This document shows positions 15,994-25,800 of a DNA stretch of 45,870 nt, piece after piece. Under the pieces are notes generated by a model, which was not told the DNA's origin, did no database searches, and saw nothing but the letters and a program-made list of their open reading frames with translations. Each line of letters starts with the position of its first letter. The first letter of the stretch is position 1. Made by a program: the position numbers and the translations under genes. Source of the stretch: a virus; the IMG/VR virus record IMGVR_UViG_3300030419_001603, positions 1 through 45,870 of that record; one strand, given 5' to 3'.

Positions 15994-16695
15994 CTATTGT
16001 ATTTTAATTTCTGTCTTCCAAACTGATGTCGCATACCAGTCTATATTCCCTGACGGGTCAGCACTTGCTTGTACTGTTAAAGCTACTTTATCTTTAGGCT
16101 CAACTGTCGGAGAATTGTCAAAATCAGACCTATTTATCACTATACATGTATCACTTGCAAGTGTAGTAGTATAGGCAAAACTAGCAACAGTGTCTACTGT
16201 TGTATCTCCATCGTCTTGTTTATTAACTCTAAAGTTTAAATCAGCACTTGTGTCTGATAGCGTTTCAGGTCTAAGTAAAATCTTTTCACAAGTCATTTTA
16301 TATGGTGTTAAATACGCTGTATTAGCAATATTCATATTAGCATCACCTCTTCCAGTAAACCAAGCAAAATAAGTTTCTGCTGTTCCAATATCACCAGTAA
16401 TATTATGTGTAAAAATTCGATAATCTATAAAGTTATTTGTATACTCTAACCTTTTTGCTTTTAACTTATCTTCTACTAGCTGACTACCATTATTGGAAAA
16501 GTTTGCTTTCCATAAAACACCTTTAAATTTTTTATATAACGCTAATGGTTTATTAGATTCTCTAGCATACACCTGTTCACCATCATCCATGTTTCTTAAT
16601 GAAGGAGCGTGGCTTAATGTGCTTTTGACATCTCCAGAAGAAGTGCTCTGCTCCTTGCTATTAATAATTAATCTACTTACTCTATCAAAACTCAT
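15994..16695 (-). CDS. Structural protein, likely tail-associated, 233 residues
   Basis: Beta-rich, Ser/Thr/Asp-rich sequence without cysteine-based or enzyme motifs; the C-terminal half (VPYK... LRPETLSD onward, about 130-233) looks like a beta-sandwich, as in receptor-binding or decoration domains. It overlaps the 820-residue tail gene by one base and is followed by the internal protein block. A tail tip or accessory role is inferred from position. Confidence 0.5.
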   Translation of the reverse strand: MSFDRVSRLIINSKEQSTSSGDVKSTLSHAPSLRNMDDGEQVYARESNKPLALYKKFKGVLWKANFSNNGSQLVEDKLKAKRLEYTNNFIDYRIFTHNITGDIGTAETYFAWFTGRGDANMNIANTAYLTPYKMTCEKILLRPETLSDTSADLNFRVNKQDDGDTTVDTVASFAYTTTLASDTCIVINRSDFDNSPTVEPKDKVALTVQASADPSGNIDWYATSVWKTEIKIQ

Positions 16696-19157
16696 TAGGC
16701 AACCCTAGCATTTTTAATTATCCTATACTCAATCGCTATATCATTTATCTGTATACCATTGGTACTCCCAGATACATTACTTGGATTAGCTATTTTAAAA
16801 GCTATACTTTGGCATGTTATAACCGCCCCTCCGTGCACTCTTAATTTTGTCCAACTACTAGCCGCTGAAAAGTTTCCAGTCATTTGACTAAAACTATTAC
16901 TCCCATCAGTAGCGTAATAGATTGGCTGTGATTGAATATTATCACTTTTATATGTTACCCAAACCGAATATATAGCTTTTTTAACAGCAGGTTGACCAAA
17001 GTCAATATCTTTTGTTTGGATAACCCAGTCTCCAGTGCCACTACTTTTCAATGTATCTGGTGTAAATTTCTTTATAGAAACAGTTCCGCTTCCCCCATCT
17101 TCCGCAACTATAAGGTCTCCATTATAATCTATTGCGAAATTACTTAATCTTTTTTGGTCTGTAGCTAGCCCACTTATCGTAGACCAAGACCTTGACTTAA
17201 TATCAAAAACATAAGCATCTCCAGTAGAAGATGCACTTCCATCCTCATTCTTCAAAACAATTATTTGCTTAGTTCTTTTTTCATATCCAACTATAGATGT
17301 GTTGTTTATAAACGAAGACCAAGTGCTGTCATCAATCTTATTATCTATAAGATTACTTACTGATTGCCCGTCATAAATATAGCAACCATTTTCATTTATC
17401 CAAGTTACTCCAAAATCAGTTCTGAATACAGCACCGGGATTCTTAACCCCATTGTGCTTGACATCTGTTTCTAGAAACCAATTAGTATCAGATGGTGATG
17501 AGACATTTATAACTTGCATTGAGTTTTGCTTAAACGCTAATAACCTATCAGCATAAGACTCCAACTTAACATAGTCTGCCGCATCCCCTTTTACTACATC
17601 AATAAAATTAAATGTTGGGAATGTGTCAAACCTGTTTGGCATAGAGTACATTATCCTATCCCCGAATATAGTTGCTTGGACACTACCTTCTCTCTTTACT
17701 TTAACATTAGCTACAAAAGCTCTTCTGTTTGTAACTACAGCAGTTTTCCAAGCTTCACCATTAGCACTTATAGTTATAGAAGGAACTGTTGGTGGAAATC
17801 CATTTATGGTTTCATATGTGTCAAGAACTGGATTTAAAGATTCAACGCTAGCAGTTGTAAAAATAGAATTTGTTGTGCCGCTTGTATGAGACCAAGATTC
17901 ATAGTCAGAGTCAAGTGAGGCTCTTGCACCTTCTGCAAGGCTAATATCTGAAAGAAGTGACCAAGGGCTACTATCTGAACCACTAGGTCTATAATAAACT
18001 CTTGCACCAGAAATTCTTCCACTATAAGGTTTTTTTGCTTTGACGGTATAAGAAACTTTTTGACCAGATGTTACAGTAAAAGTATTATTACTTGAAGGAA
18101 CATAAAGTAAAGACTCTTGGGTGTCGTCATAAACAAAACTAATTGCTATTTGGTACACATCAGCTACCCATGTAGAATTTTCATCATCTGACATGCTAAT
18201 GTTAATATCAAAACCCTCTCCAGCCTCCGGACTTCCAGAGCCAACTTCTCCATCCGTAGGCTTATCAAGCCCATTAAATGTTTCTATATACCCAAAATGA
18301 TTATCGGCATAGTCTAAACCTTGGAAGTGGTCTCTTTTAACTAAGCCATACCACTTAATTCTTAATGCGTTATCAAAGTTTGCATCCGAAGCTCTTATAT
18401 TACCATCAGCAACATAGTAAGCCATCTTAGAATCGCTTGACAGTGTTACATTAGTAGTTGCATTTTCATCATTATAGGTTAATGTCATTTTAGGATTAGC
18501 CTCTGGGCTAGAATCTGTATCATTCCATTTATCACTAGTGCCTGAATATATATCAACCGTTCCAGTATTTGAGTCGGCTAAAGCAATAAGATTTTCACCT
18601 ATTGTTCTTTTTGAAATAGTACCAGAGTCTATACCGGCACTTGCCGCTCCATAGTTATAAGCTACGCTTCCAGATGATAAAGGATTTGGCTGTATGTTTA
18701 TAGAACCATTGGAATTGGTGAATGTAACAACAAAAGAAGATGTTCTAAGGTTTACAACATTAGTAGAGTCGTCAGCAATCTGGATAGAAATAATATCTCC
18801 AGCAGAGAAATTATCATCAAGGTCGCTTTCTATAGTGCCACTTGCATCTGATATTGCAAAATTTTGACCACTATTATTTAAAATCAGCCTTCTGCTAGAA
18901 CTAAATGAAACAACAGCAGTCTCGGCAATTCTATAATCAGCCTGAAATGATATTAAACCGTGCCCAGATACAACTTCGCTTGTTATGTCTTGTGCTGTTC
19001 CGTGAGATGATAAGCTTCCAGAAGATTTAATAATACCCTGCTTAGATAAACTTACATTCTGAGCAGTAGACAACTCATTTGTGTTGATATCTCTTGGGTC
19101 TCTAAGACTATTTATACCACCAGAAAAATCATTTATATTGTATAAATCTTTAGGCAT
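16695..19157 (-). CDS. Large tail/nozzle-type structural protein, 820 residues
   Basis: Residues 5-45 (NINDFSGGINSLRDPRD, then NELSTAQNVSLSKQGIIKSSG) match the DFSGGlN...A-N...G.l..r-G opening typical of phage tail tubular, nozzle or stabilisation proteins. The remainder is beta-rich with immunoglobulin-like segments (about 340-400 with SFVYDDTQESLLYVPSS and VYYRPSG) and propeller-like repeats (about 520-720, with DRLLAFKQNSMQVI and WINENGCYIYDGQ). No transmembrane part. It lies between the endolysin and a small structural gene. Best read as a tail tube/nozzle protein of a short tail. Confidence 0.65.
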   Translation of the reverse strand: MPKDLYNINDFSGGINSLRDPRDINTNELSTAQNVSLSKQGIIKSSGSLSSHGTAQDITSEVVSGHGLISFQADYRIAETAVVSFSSSRRLILNNSGQNFAISDASGTIESDLDDNFSAGDIISIQIADDSTNVVNLRTSSFVVTFTNSNGSINIQPNPLSSGSVAYNYGAASAGIDSGTISKRTIGENLIALADSNTGTVDIYSGTSDKWNDTDSSPEANPKMTLTYNDENATTNVTLSSDSKMAYYVADGNIRASDANFDNALRIKWYGLVKRDHFQGLDYADNHFGYIETFNGLDKPTDGEVGSGSPEAGEGFDINISMSDDENSTWVADVYQIAISFVYDDTQESLLYVPSSNNTFTVTSGQKVSYTVKAKKPYSGRISGARVYYRPSGSDSSPWSLLSDISLAEGARASLDSDYESWSHTSGTTNSIFTTASVESLNPVLDTYETINGFPPTVPSITISANGEAWKTAVVTNRRAFVANVKVKREGSVQATIFGDRIMYSMPNRFDTFPTFNFIDVVKGDAADYVKLESYADRLLAFKQNSMQVINVSSPSDTNWFLETDVKHNGVKNPGAVFRTDFGVTWINENGCYIYDGQSVSNLIDNKIDDSTWSSFINNTSIVGYEKRTKQIIVLKNEDGSASSTGDAYVFDIKSRSWSTISGLATDQKRLSNFAIDYNGDLIVAEDGGSGTVSIKKFTPDTLKSSGTGDWVIQTKDIDFGQPAVKKAIYSVWVTYKSDNIQSQPIYYATDGSNSFSQMTGNFSAASSWTKLRVHGGAVITCQSIAFKIANPSNVSGSTNGIQINDIAIEYRIIKNARVA

Positions 19158-19537
19158 TAATCAAGTATCTCCACATGAACCAAGTCATCAAACCCATTAT
19201 CTTTAACATCTCCATCGCTATCCCAGTCTCCTCCCCACCTTACTTTTAAACCAAGCTTGTGAGCTATGCCACGAATCATTCCACCCATGTAGTGAAACCC
19301 GTCTCTGTTTTTCCAGTCTATAGGATAAGGGGCTAAGTCCACAGCCTTTCCGTCCATGTGCTTAGAATATTTTACCTTCGTAGCCCCTTTAGCCAATAGC
19401 TCCTTCTGTCTTTCTTCGCTACGCAATCCTTCTATTATGGTGACATCCATTATTTTTATAAGCTCATTAAGAACATTAACAAGCCTTGTGTCTACACCCT
19501 TAAGGCGTTCTTTACTTCTTTTTCCGAATCTTGGCAT
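19157..19537 (-). CDS. M15-family peptidoglycan endopeptidase (endolysin)
   Basis: Cleaves peptide cross-bridges of peptidoglycan (L-Ala-D-Glu or D,D type) to release progeny. 126 residues, a single VanY-like catalytic domain: RSEERQKELLAKGATKVKYS leads into SKHMDGKAVDL, where H60 and D67 are zinc ligands, and DLVHVEI gives H121 and catalytic E123. The basic N-terminus (MPRFGKRSKERLKG) may bind the wall or membrane. No signal peptide, so it needs the upstream holin-like proteins. It overlaps the small basic gene by 26 bases. Confidence 0.9.
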   Translation of the reverse strand: MPRFGKRSKERLKGVDTRLVNVLNELIKIMDVTIIEGLRSEERQKELLAKGATKVKYSKHMDGKAVDLAPYPIDWKNRDGFHYMGGMIRGIAHKLGLKVRWGGDWDSDGDVKDNGFDDLVHVEILD

Positions 19538-19604
19538 TTTTTCTACCTTTCTTTTTCTTGGGTCTTCCTACTTTAGAACCGTATGTTCCTTTACCTTTAG
19601 GCAT
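19512..19604 (-). CDS. Small very basic protein, 30 residues
   Basis: MPKGKGTYGSKVGRPKKKKG followed by more Lys/Arg: over 40 percent basic. It starts on an ATG that overlaps the stop of the preceding gene (TAATG at 19602-19606) and overlaps the endolysin start. Similar MPKGKGTYG peptides accompany other phage structural or lysis genes. It may bind DNA, RNA or anionic membrane; unknown. Confidence 0.6.
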   Translation of the reverse strand: MPKGKGTYGSKVGRPKKKKGRKNAKIRKKK

Positions 19605-19780
19605 TACAAGCCTAACCTTTTCAAAAGAACACCTTTGATTATTTTCCAAAGAGCTTCAAGTATAGCCTTTTCTGTTTTTTCACTTATGATAGGAATATCA
19701 ACAGCTTTATTAATTTCATCAATAATCTCATCTTTAGTTTTGTCAGATAATAACTCATCTGCTACCATTTTCATTAACAT
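19604..19780 (-). CDS. Hypothetical small protein in lysis block, 58 residues
   Basis: Acidic N-terminal half (DELLSDKTKDEIIDEINKAV) and amphipathic C-terminal helix (AILEALWKIIKGVLLKRLGL) that could lie on the membrane. Start and stop are both coupled through TAATG overlaps with its neighbours. A regulator or helper of holin action is possible by position only. Confidence 0.65.
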   Translation of the reverse strand: MLMKMVADELLSDKTKDEIIDEINKAVDIPIISEKTEKAILEALWKIIKGVLLKRLGL

Positions 19781-20010
19781 TATATTAACCTCATTATTAT
19801 ATTTACAATTATTGGAAAGCTAACCACTGCTACAGTACCCATTACTTGCATTTTTGCAAGGGCAGTCTCATGGTCTGCTACCTTTCCATTTAGCTTTTCT
19901 AAATGTTTTTCAACTCTTGCCAGTATATTGAATATTGTTCTCTGCCTTTCGTCAAATTTGACCATCATTGCATATAAATCTTTGTTTCTGTAATCGTTAT
20001 GTTCTGGCAT
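19780..20010 (-). CDS. XhlA-like membrane protein, putative holin component
   Basis: 76 residues: a charged helix with coiled-coil character (FDERQRTIFNILARVEKHLE, then KVADHETALAKM) followed by one C-terminal transmembrane helix (VMGTVAVVSFPIIVNIIMRLI, about 56-76). This is the XhlA/hemolysin layout. It lies upstream of the endolysin in the lysis block. Holin activity is inferred from topology and location. Confidence 0.55.
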   Translation of the reverse strand: MPEHNDYRNKDLYAMMVKFDERQRTIFNILARVEKHLEKLNGKVADHETALAKMQVMGTVAVVSFPIIVNIIMRLI

Positions 20011-20015
20011 TAGTA

Positions 20016-20300
20016 CTACTCTTTATTTCTAATTCTATCTAATTCTTTTTCTAAATAATCAATTCTTTGATTTTGTTTAATATCAGCTGGTATCTCTGCA
20101 TTTTGATTTGCTTTAGCATCTTCCTCCATTCTACCAATATGTTCTTCATTGATACTTACTTGGTATTCCAAAAAAGATATTCTTGAATTGAGTTCCCCAT
20201 ATCCCCAAACCATAGCACCAATTAATGCTATTGCCTGAAATAACATTGGCAATGATATATTAAGACTGCTTGAATCTGATATGGGTTTAATGTTTGCCAT
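20016..20300 (-). CDS. One-helix coiled-coil membrane protein, 94 residues
   Basis: Transmembrane helix at about 17-34 (PMLFQAIALIGAMVWGY) followed by a long coiled coil (LNSRISFLEYQVSINEEHIG and on). It is a paralogue of the protein encoded at 20604-20927: the stretches LNIS-L...A-IALIGAMVWGY...SRISFLE and LNIKFL...ILAIGALVYGY...TRIATLE align. Overlaps the upstream gene by 14 bases. Possibly a holin, spanin-like or membrane scaffold part of lysis. Confidence 0.55.
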   Translation of the reverse strand: MANIKPISDSSSLNISLPMLFQAIALIGAMVWGYGELNSRISFLEYQVSINEEHIGRMEEDAKANQNAEIPADIKQNQRIDYLEKELDRIRNKE

Positions 20301-20604
20301 TTACTCTGCTTAAAGAACCTTCTATTCTTGAAACTTGATTATCTAAGTCGTTTATTTCTTTCGTTATAGCGTCAAATTTTCTATCTAATTTGTCATCACT
20401 AGAGTTCCACCTGCTAATAAGTTTTATAATCATTCCTTCCATGTTCTCTAAAGTTTCACTTTGACCTTTGTTTTCTACTTTTAAATTCTCTAGTGTTTCC
20501 TGTTGCTGTGCTGACTTATTAGAAAGTGAGACTACTAAATAAACAAACATAGCTCCGACTACGCCTATCATCCCAGCCTCTCCATATACAGCCATAAAAT
20601 CCAT
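20287..20604 (-). CDS. Holin-like one-helix membrane protein, 105 residues
   Basis: N-terminal transmembrane helix at about 10-28 (AGMIGVVGAMFVYLVVSL) then a charged coiled coil to the end (LDRKFDAITKEINDLDNQVS). The layout is like BhlA/UviB-type holin-like proteins. One-base overlap with the upstream gene, 14 bases with the downstream. Its membrane region is unlike those of its two neighbours, so it is not an obvious paralogue. Confidence 0.55.
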   Translation of the reverse strand: MDFMAVYGEAGMIGVVGAMFVYLVVSLSNKSAQQQETLENLKVENKGQSETLENMEGMIIKLISRWNSSDDKLDRKFDAITKEINDLDNQVSRIEGSLSRVNGKH

Positions 20605-20927
20605 TATCTTTTCTTCCTTTTCTTACCCCAGCTTAATGGGTTTATGTTAAATTCTTTTTCATAAAAAGCTACTTTTTCCGCCAACTCGGCTCTCTCAACC
20701 CTTTCTTCCACGATGTGTTTATCAAGTAAACTCCCAATCTGTTCATTAGCCTCAAGCATTTTGCTTTCAAGAGTTGCAATTCGTGTTTCAACCTTCCAGT
20801 ATCCATAGACTAATGCACCAATCGCAAGAATAACATTTGCAAGAAATTTAATATTAAGGGAGATAACTGCGTTATCATCAACAATAGTGCCTCTATAGCT
20901 TCTAGCAGTTTTTGGCTTTTCACTCAT
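20604..20927 (-). CDS. One-helix coiled-coil membrane protein, 107 residues
   Basis: Transmembrane helix at about 27-44 (FLANVILAIGALVYGYW), then coiled coil (VETRIATLESKMLEANEQIG), then a basic end (WGKKRKKR). Paralogue of the protein at 20016-20300. Probably anchored with the coiled coil on one face of the inner membrane. Overlaps the lipoprotein gene by four bases. Confidence 0.55.
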   Translation of the reverse strand: MSEKPKTARSYRGTIVDDNAVISLNIKFLANVILAIGALVYGYWKVETRIATLESKMLEANEQIGSLLDKHIVEERVERAELAEKVAFYEKEFNINPLSWGKKRKKR

Positions 20928-21178
20928 TTAATCCTTACTTCTTCCCATTCGTTATGTAATAAGCAATAGTTCTCCCCATTGTAAATATTTGCATACCAAT
21001 GTTTTGTACTATCTTGTGCCATAATTTCAATAAACACTGTATTTTTAGTTGTGTCTGCTGAGGTTAATTCAAAATTACCTACAGACCACCCAGAACTACA
21101 GTTAGTGTTTACAAATATAATGAACAGGGATACCATAGCTGGTGCTAACTTCTTCATATACAACAATAAAATCTCCAT
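20924..21178 (-). CDS. Putative lipoprotein of the lysis block
   Basis: Carries a lipoprotein signal: K-K, hydrophobic core (PAMVSLFIIF) and a lipobox-like VNTNC before SSGW. The mature part is short, beta-rich and polar. The first ATG (21178) has no ribosome site; a TTG at 21166 with GGAG six bases upstream, or the ATG at 21157 (MKKLAPAMVSLF), are better starts. An outer-membrane spanin partner or a superinfection-exclusion lipoprotein would fit the place and the signal; neither is shown. Implies a diderm host. Confidence 0.6.
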   Translation of the reverse strand: MEILLLYMKKLAPAMVSLFIIFVNTNCSSGWSVGNFELTSADTTKNTVFIEIMAQDSTKHWYANIYNGENYCLLHNEWEEVRIK

Positions 21179-21190
21179 TTTTTAATACTT

Positions 21191-21592
21191 TTATTTCTTG
21201 AACCATTTTAATCTCCTTAGCTTGGATGTAATCCATTGCTTAATTCTTTCAAGCAAACCAATCTTTTCTGGTTTCCTTGTTATTATCTTAAAGCCACTTT
21301 CTTCTTCAACATGTTTTATGCCCTGTTTACCACTCTTTATATAAGTAACTTTAGGTTTACTCACTATTTTCTCCTTCTTACTTTCCTCCACTATATCAAA
21401 CTTATTATAGCGATTTTTAAGAGAATCAATTTTAGTCTTAGCTCTTCTTGATTCACTTGAGCTCATATCCCTAAAAAGAATCTTAGGAATAATAGCTGAC
21501 TTTACTGACTCAGTTATGCTTATCTCAGGCTTAACTACAATATTCTTTCTTTTAAGCCTTGATGTTCTTCTTACCCTCTGTAAGCTATGCAT
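21191..21592 (-). CDS. Hypothetical basic protein, 133 residues
   Basis: Not recognised. Strongly basic ends (LQRVRRTSRLKRKN; ITSKLRRLKWFKK) with a helical lysine-rich middle; no cysteines. It overlaps the upstream structural gene by 22 bases. The C-terminal amphipathic WITSKLRRLKW helix could bind membrane. It links the tail genes to the lysis block; role unknown. Confidence 0.6.
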   Translation of the reverse strand: MHSLQRVRRTSRLKRKNIVVKPEISITESVKSAIIPKILFRDMSSSESRRAKTKIDSLKNRYNKFDIVEESKKEKIVSKPKVTYIKSGKQGIKHVEEESGFKIITRKPEKIGLLERIKQWITSKLRRLKWFKK

Positions 21593-21882
21593 GTTGCAGT
21601 AGAGTCTGTATGATTTATAATACCGCTAAAATTGCCATAAAGTATTTCACCCGGTATCATGTAAAACCAACTTGATATACCGTCTCCAATATTAGAAGTT
21701 ACTTTCAGTTTTAAATACTCAACAGCCGCATCACCACCACCTTTACCAAGTGCCTGAATTGCTATCCAAGAACCAGTATCCGGAGTGGATGTGTTGGTAT
21801 CATGCTCGGCTATTACATCAAAACCGTTTTGCCCTATTAGCAAATTTGAAGCTTCCTTTTGTGTGTATTTATATAGTGACAT
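21571..21882 (-). CDS. Small beta-rich structural protein, 103 residues
   Basis: Sequence pattern of short phage decoration or tail-tip proteins: LLIGQNGFDVIAEHDT, GSWIAIQALGKGGG, then GEILYGNFSGIINHTDSTATCIAYRG. Similar GxwxaIqal segments recur in small virion proteins near tail fibres. It sits three genes after the tail fibre. Probably a virion accessory protein. Confidence 0.5.
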   Translation of the reverse strand: MSLYKYTQKEASNLLIGQNGFDVIAEHDTNTSTPDTGSWIAIQALGKGGGDAAVEYLKLKVTSNIGDGISSWFYMIPGEILYGNFSGIINHTDSTATCIAYRG

Positions 21883-21885
21883 AAC

Positions 21886-22335
21886 CTATACCTTTATATG
21901 TTTTGATATCTCATTATTCTTAAAAATCATCGGTACTATCCTAGACATTAGTTCAGCTTTTGTTTCTGAATTAGAATAACTTATACCTCTCTTGTCATAA
22001 AAATCTTTTATCTCTGCTTTAGTATTAGAATCTGTTGGGTAGTCTGACTGAGAAGTTGCTACCCCATTAACTAAATGATGACTGCCAATCTCTAATCTAC
22101 CGTGCCCATCACCATGTTTTTTTGCACATTCTGATACATAATACTCCTCAATAGTTTTAAAACTATTACTTCTCTTAACAACATCTCCATCTACATCTAC
22201 AAAATATGCGTAGGACGAAGGATAAGTCAAGGTTTCCGTAGAACCATCTGAATAAGTCTTTATTCGAGTCGCACCCGGAGTAGAATTTCTATGAATCCTA
22301 ATCCTGTGACCCTGACTGCACCTTCTTATAATCAT
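21886..22335 (-). CDS. Structural-region protein with HeH/SAP-like C-terminus, 149 residues
   Basis: The N-terminal part is basic and beta-like (RRCSQGHRIRIHRNSTPGAT). Residues 105-140 (TKAEIKDFYDKRGISYSNSE, then KAELMSRI) match the helix-extended-helix (HeH/LEM-SAP) pattern often found at the ends of phage structural proteins, possibly for DNA contact. Located downstream of the tail fibre. Confidence 0.55.
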   Translation of the reverse strand: MIIRRCSQGHRIRIHRNSTPGATRIKTYSDGSTETLTYPSSYAYFVDVDGDVVKRSNSFKTIEEYYVSECAKKHGDGHGRLEIGSHHLVNGVATSQSDYPTDSNTKAEIKDFYDKRGISYSNSETKAELMSRIVPMIFKNNEISKHIKV

Positions 22336-22340
22336 TACTT

Positions 22341-22559
22341 CTATTCTTCTTCTTCAGTATTTAATGATTTTTTAAGCATATTAATAAATGCTTCCTTTCC
22401 AACTCTTAATTGGTCAGCCATAAACTGATTTGTGTTTTGCTTATTCTGTAAATCATTAATATGACTTACCATTAGTTTTTCATCATCAGTCATATCTTCG
22501 ATAACATATTCTTTACCTTCAAGATTTAAGACCGGCTTTTCTTTTTCTTTTTTAGCCAT
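22341..22559 (-). CDS. Small acidic protein downstream of tail fibre, 72 residues
   Basis: Helical; contains LEGKEYVIEDMTDDEKLMVS, then HINDLQNKQNTNQFMADQL and an acidic end. This resembles the short DUF6447-type proteins of marine phages, which sit beside tail fibre genes; that assignment is from memory. It may help fibre folding or attachment. Confidence 0.5.
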   Translation of the reverse strand: MAKKEKEKPVLNLEGKEYVIEDMTDDEKLMVSHINDLQNKQNTNQFMADQLRVGKEAFINMLKKSLNTEEEE

Positions 22560-22578
22560 TATTCACTCCTTGTGTTAG

Positions 22579-22863
22579 TTAAAGTTTTTTAAAATCTTCT
22601 ATTGCCTTTGCCAGTTCATCACTCTCTGCTTTAGCCCTTGCCATTTCAGCATCATAACTAGCTTTTTCATACTCCAATTCTTTTAGGCTTATTTCTCGTT
22701 TTGAATCAGATAATGCCTCGCCAGTTTCACTGTCAAATTGTTTTCTAGACAAAACAACATGAGCTTCTTTAATAACCACATCATCTTTATCTTTTTCTTC
22801 GGGAACCTTTTCAAATGCAACTTTACTTGCAGATTTTAGTGTACTGTAATTAGACCACTTCAT
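22579..22863 (-). CDS. Hypothetical coiled-coil protein, 94 residues
   Basis: Not recognised. Short beta segment (EAHVVLSRKQFDSETGEAL) then a long helix (KELEYEKASYDAEMARAKAE) to the end. It abuts the tail fibre gene, so it may be a fibre accessory or chaperone-like partner. Confidence 0.55.
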   Translation of the reverse strand: MKWSNYSTLKSASKVAFEKVPEEKDKDDVVIKEAHVVLSRKQFDSETGEALSDSKREISLKELEYEKASYDAEMARAKAESDELAKAIEDFKKL

Positions 22864-25800
22864 TTATTTATCCTTTAGTTGTTTTTCTAAATCTTCAACT
22901 TTTGAAGATAATTCTTGTATAGCTTTTACCATAGGTGCTATCATTTTGGAATATGCTATATGCTGTTGAGTTGTTTCTTTATCTATATCTATAATATCAT
23001 TATTAGAATCAAAGCCAATAGACTTCAAAACCTCTCCAACATCTTGGGCTAAAAACCCAACTCTCAATTTAGATTTTTCTTCATCTTCCAATACTCTTGG
23101 CTGTTTTCCGTTTTTGTACCAGTTCATATTTTCTTTTAATGAATCATCATAATCAACTGGGTTTCTTTTATTATATTTTTTTGGTTTTAGTTGATTAATA
23201 AAATCTAAACCTAATCCAACATCTTCAATATTTTCTTTAATTCTTTCATCAGATGTTTGAACAGTAGCACTTCCAGCATAAAGGGTTGCACCAGTGTCAT
23301 CAGCCGCATAAAGTCTTGTAGTTGTATCATTTCCTATAACTGCATAATTATCACCAACCCCATCAGTATCCTTCCCTATTACTATTTGGTTATTTCCCCC
23401 AGCCGCACTAGGATTTGTATATGCACCTATAAGAGTATTATTGCTACCACCAGCTAAATTGTTTACACCATCATGCCCTGCATTACTTCCTATACAAGTG
23501 TTGTATGTACCAGTACTGATGTCTTGACCAGCTAAAGAACCCACCCCTGTATTATGACCTTCATCTTCAGCAGGTTCCATTGATTGTAACGCCATTCTTC
23601 CAAATGCTGTGTTATGATTTCCATCTACATTAGTAGATAGTGCTTGATAACCGAATGCAGTATTATATGCCCCCGTAGTACAACCTAACATTGACTGATA
23701 ACCCACAGCAACATTCTGTGTTCCAGTTGTGAGTGCCTGTAATGATGAATGACCTATTCCTACTGTATTATCTGCACCAGAAGCTAAATCACCCTGCATA
23801 GCTGTATATCCAATAGCAACTACACCATCTGCAGTTGCACTTGTATTATTAACTGCTCCATGCCCAATCGCTACACATCCAGATTGTTCAGCACCAGCAC
23901 CTTTCAAAGTTTCCTCACCAATAGCAATATTGTATGAAGCTGACGAAGCATTTATATCAGCCATTGCTTGATAGCCAATCGCAACATTACTTGCACCTGA
24001 CTGTAATGTACTCATGGCTTTATAGCCAATCGCAGTATTTTTTGCACCATCTGTGAGGGCATTAAGAGCCATGTATCCTACAGCTATTATATTATCTACA
24101 TCTACATCCCCAGTTTCACAAGCCTTTGTTCCAATTACAACGCAATTATCAGCATCTGTTGATGTTTTTAAACTATTCATTCCAATCGCTACATTTTTTC
24201 TACCCGTCGTAATACTTGTAGCTGAATCATATCCGACTGCAACATTGTCATCTCCACCTCCACCATTACCAGTAATATCTGTTAAGGCTCTGTAACCGAC
24301 AGCAGTGTTATTTGCCGCTGCCGCAATAGTACCAGTTCCCATCGCAAGTTCACCAATCGCTACATTGTAATCAGCACCTACATCTGAACCCCCATCATTA
24401 AAAGCACTCTTACCAAAAATTGTATTATTTGAATTTCCATCATTATTAGATAGTGAAACCCTTGAATTATCATCAATAACCATTCTTGTCGTTCCAGCAG
24501 TTTGAAAAACTAAATCATCAGCAATAGCACCTATTCTTGCATTATACCAGTTGGTGCTACTATTATCCATAAATGATACATACGCTCCAGAATCTGTACT
24601 TTCTGCTGTTAGAGCAACATCTTCACTTCCTTTTATATGAACCTTTGCACCATCTGAAGAATTTTGACCAATGGCAATTCGACCATCAGACTGAATCCTC
24701 AGCCTTTCAGTAGCGGTTTCACTTGCTCCTGTACTAAATATTAAATCAGTTGCATTATTATCTGCCGCAAATGTATCAGTAGCTAAAGCATGAATTGACG
24801 CTCCCGGTAATATTGCATCTGTTCCACTTCCTTCTAAATGTGCTACAAAATTAATCCTACCTAAAACATCATTAGCCACCACAGTTGTTTCTGCTGTGGA
24901 TAATGTTAAAACTGCACCTGTGGTAGTCAATCCATGTTGAATTTCAAACGAAGAAGAAGGGTTTCCTGTTCCAATCCCACAATTTCCACTTCGAGCTGTA
25001 AACAAAACATTACTAGCACTGTCATTCATAAAGAAATTATCCGTAAAACCGTACCCTAAATGAAACTTGTAATCCACCCCACCAGTATTATCTAGCCTAA
25101 TATATTCAGTTTTACCAGATGCCGCTTGAGCAATATGTAAAGATGCCGCTGGGTCTAATGAAGTTCCAATCCCAACATTACCAGTAGAATCAATTCTCAT
25201 TCTTTCTGTTAATGCACCACTAGTTACCTCAGTACTGAATGCTAAATAGGCTGAGTCATTTGCTCCATCATTAATAGCTGATATGGTTGCAAGTTGCCCA
25301 TCAACTGCCCTATTACCAAATGAAAGCTCACCCAATACCCCACTTGTTGATGATGTGTATTGCTCAAAGTACATTGTAGGTGCATTTCCAGAAGGGGGTG
25401 AGATGTGCAAAAACCCTGTTGGGTCTTGTTCACCAATCCCAACCTTTCCTGACTGCATTGTCATTGTAGGTGTTGATGTTCCAGCCTTCATTGTATAAAA
25501 GTTTATCTCTCCATCTTCCTCACCATCTGTAATGTCAGTTGATTGTGCAGATATGTAAGCATATAATATTTCTTCTGGCGTACCAGCATCATTCATACTT
25601 CTAAAATCTATTTGACCTATGCTATCATCATCTGCTGGGGAACTTGTATTTCTAAGCATTTGAATAGAAACAGGGTTTGCACCACCTTGTACATTTTCAA
25701 TTTTTAGAACTGGCTTACTTGCTGAAGTAGATTCTATGTGCAATAAAGTGTCGGGAGTTTCTGTACCAATTCCGACATTCCCAGATGAATTAATTATCAT

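Noticed and set aside
19356-19823. 155-codon plus-strand frame opposite the lysis genes
   Set aside because: A shadow of well-supported minus-strand genes with strong starts and overlaps.
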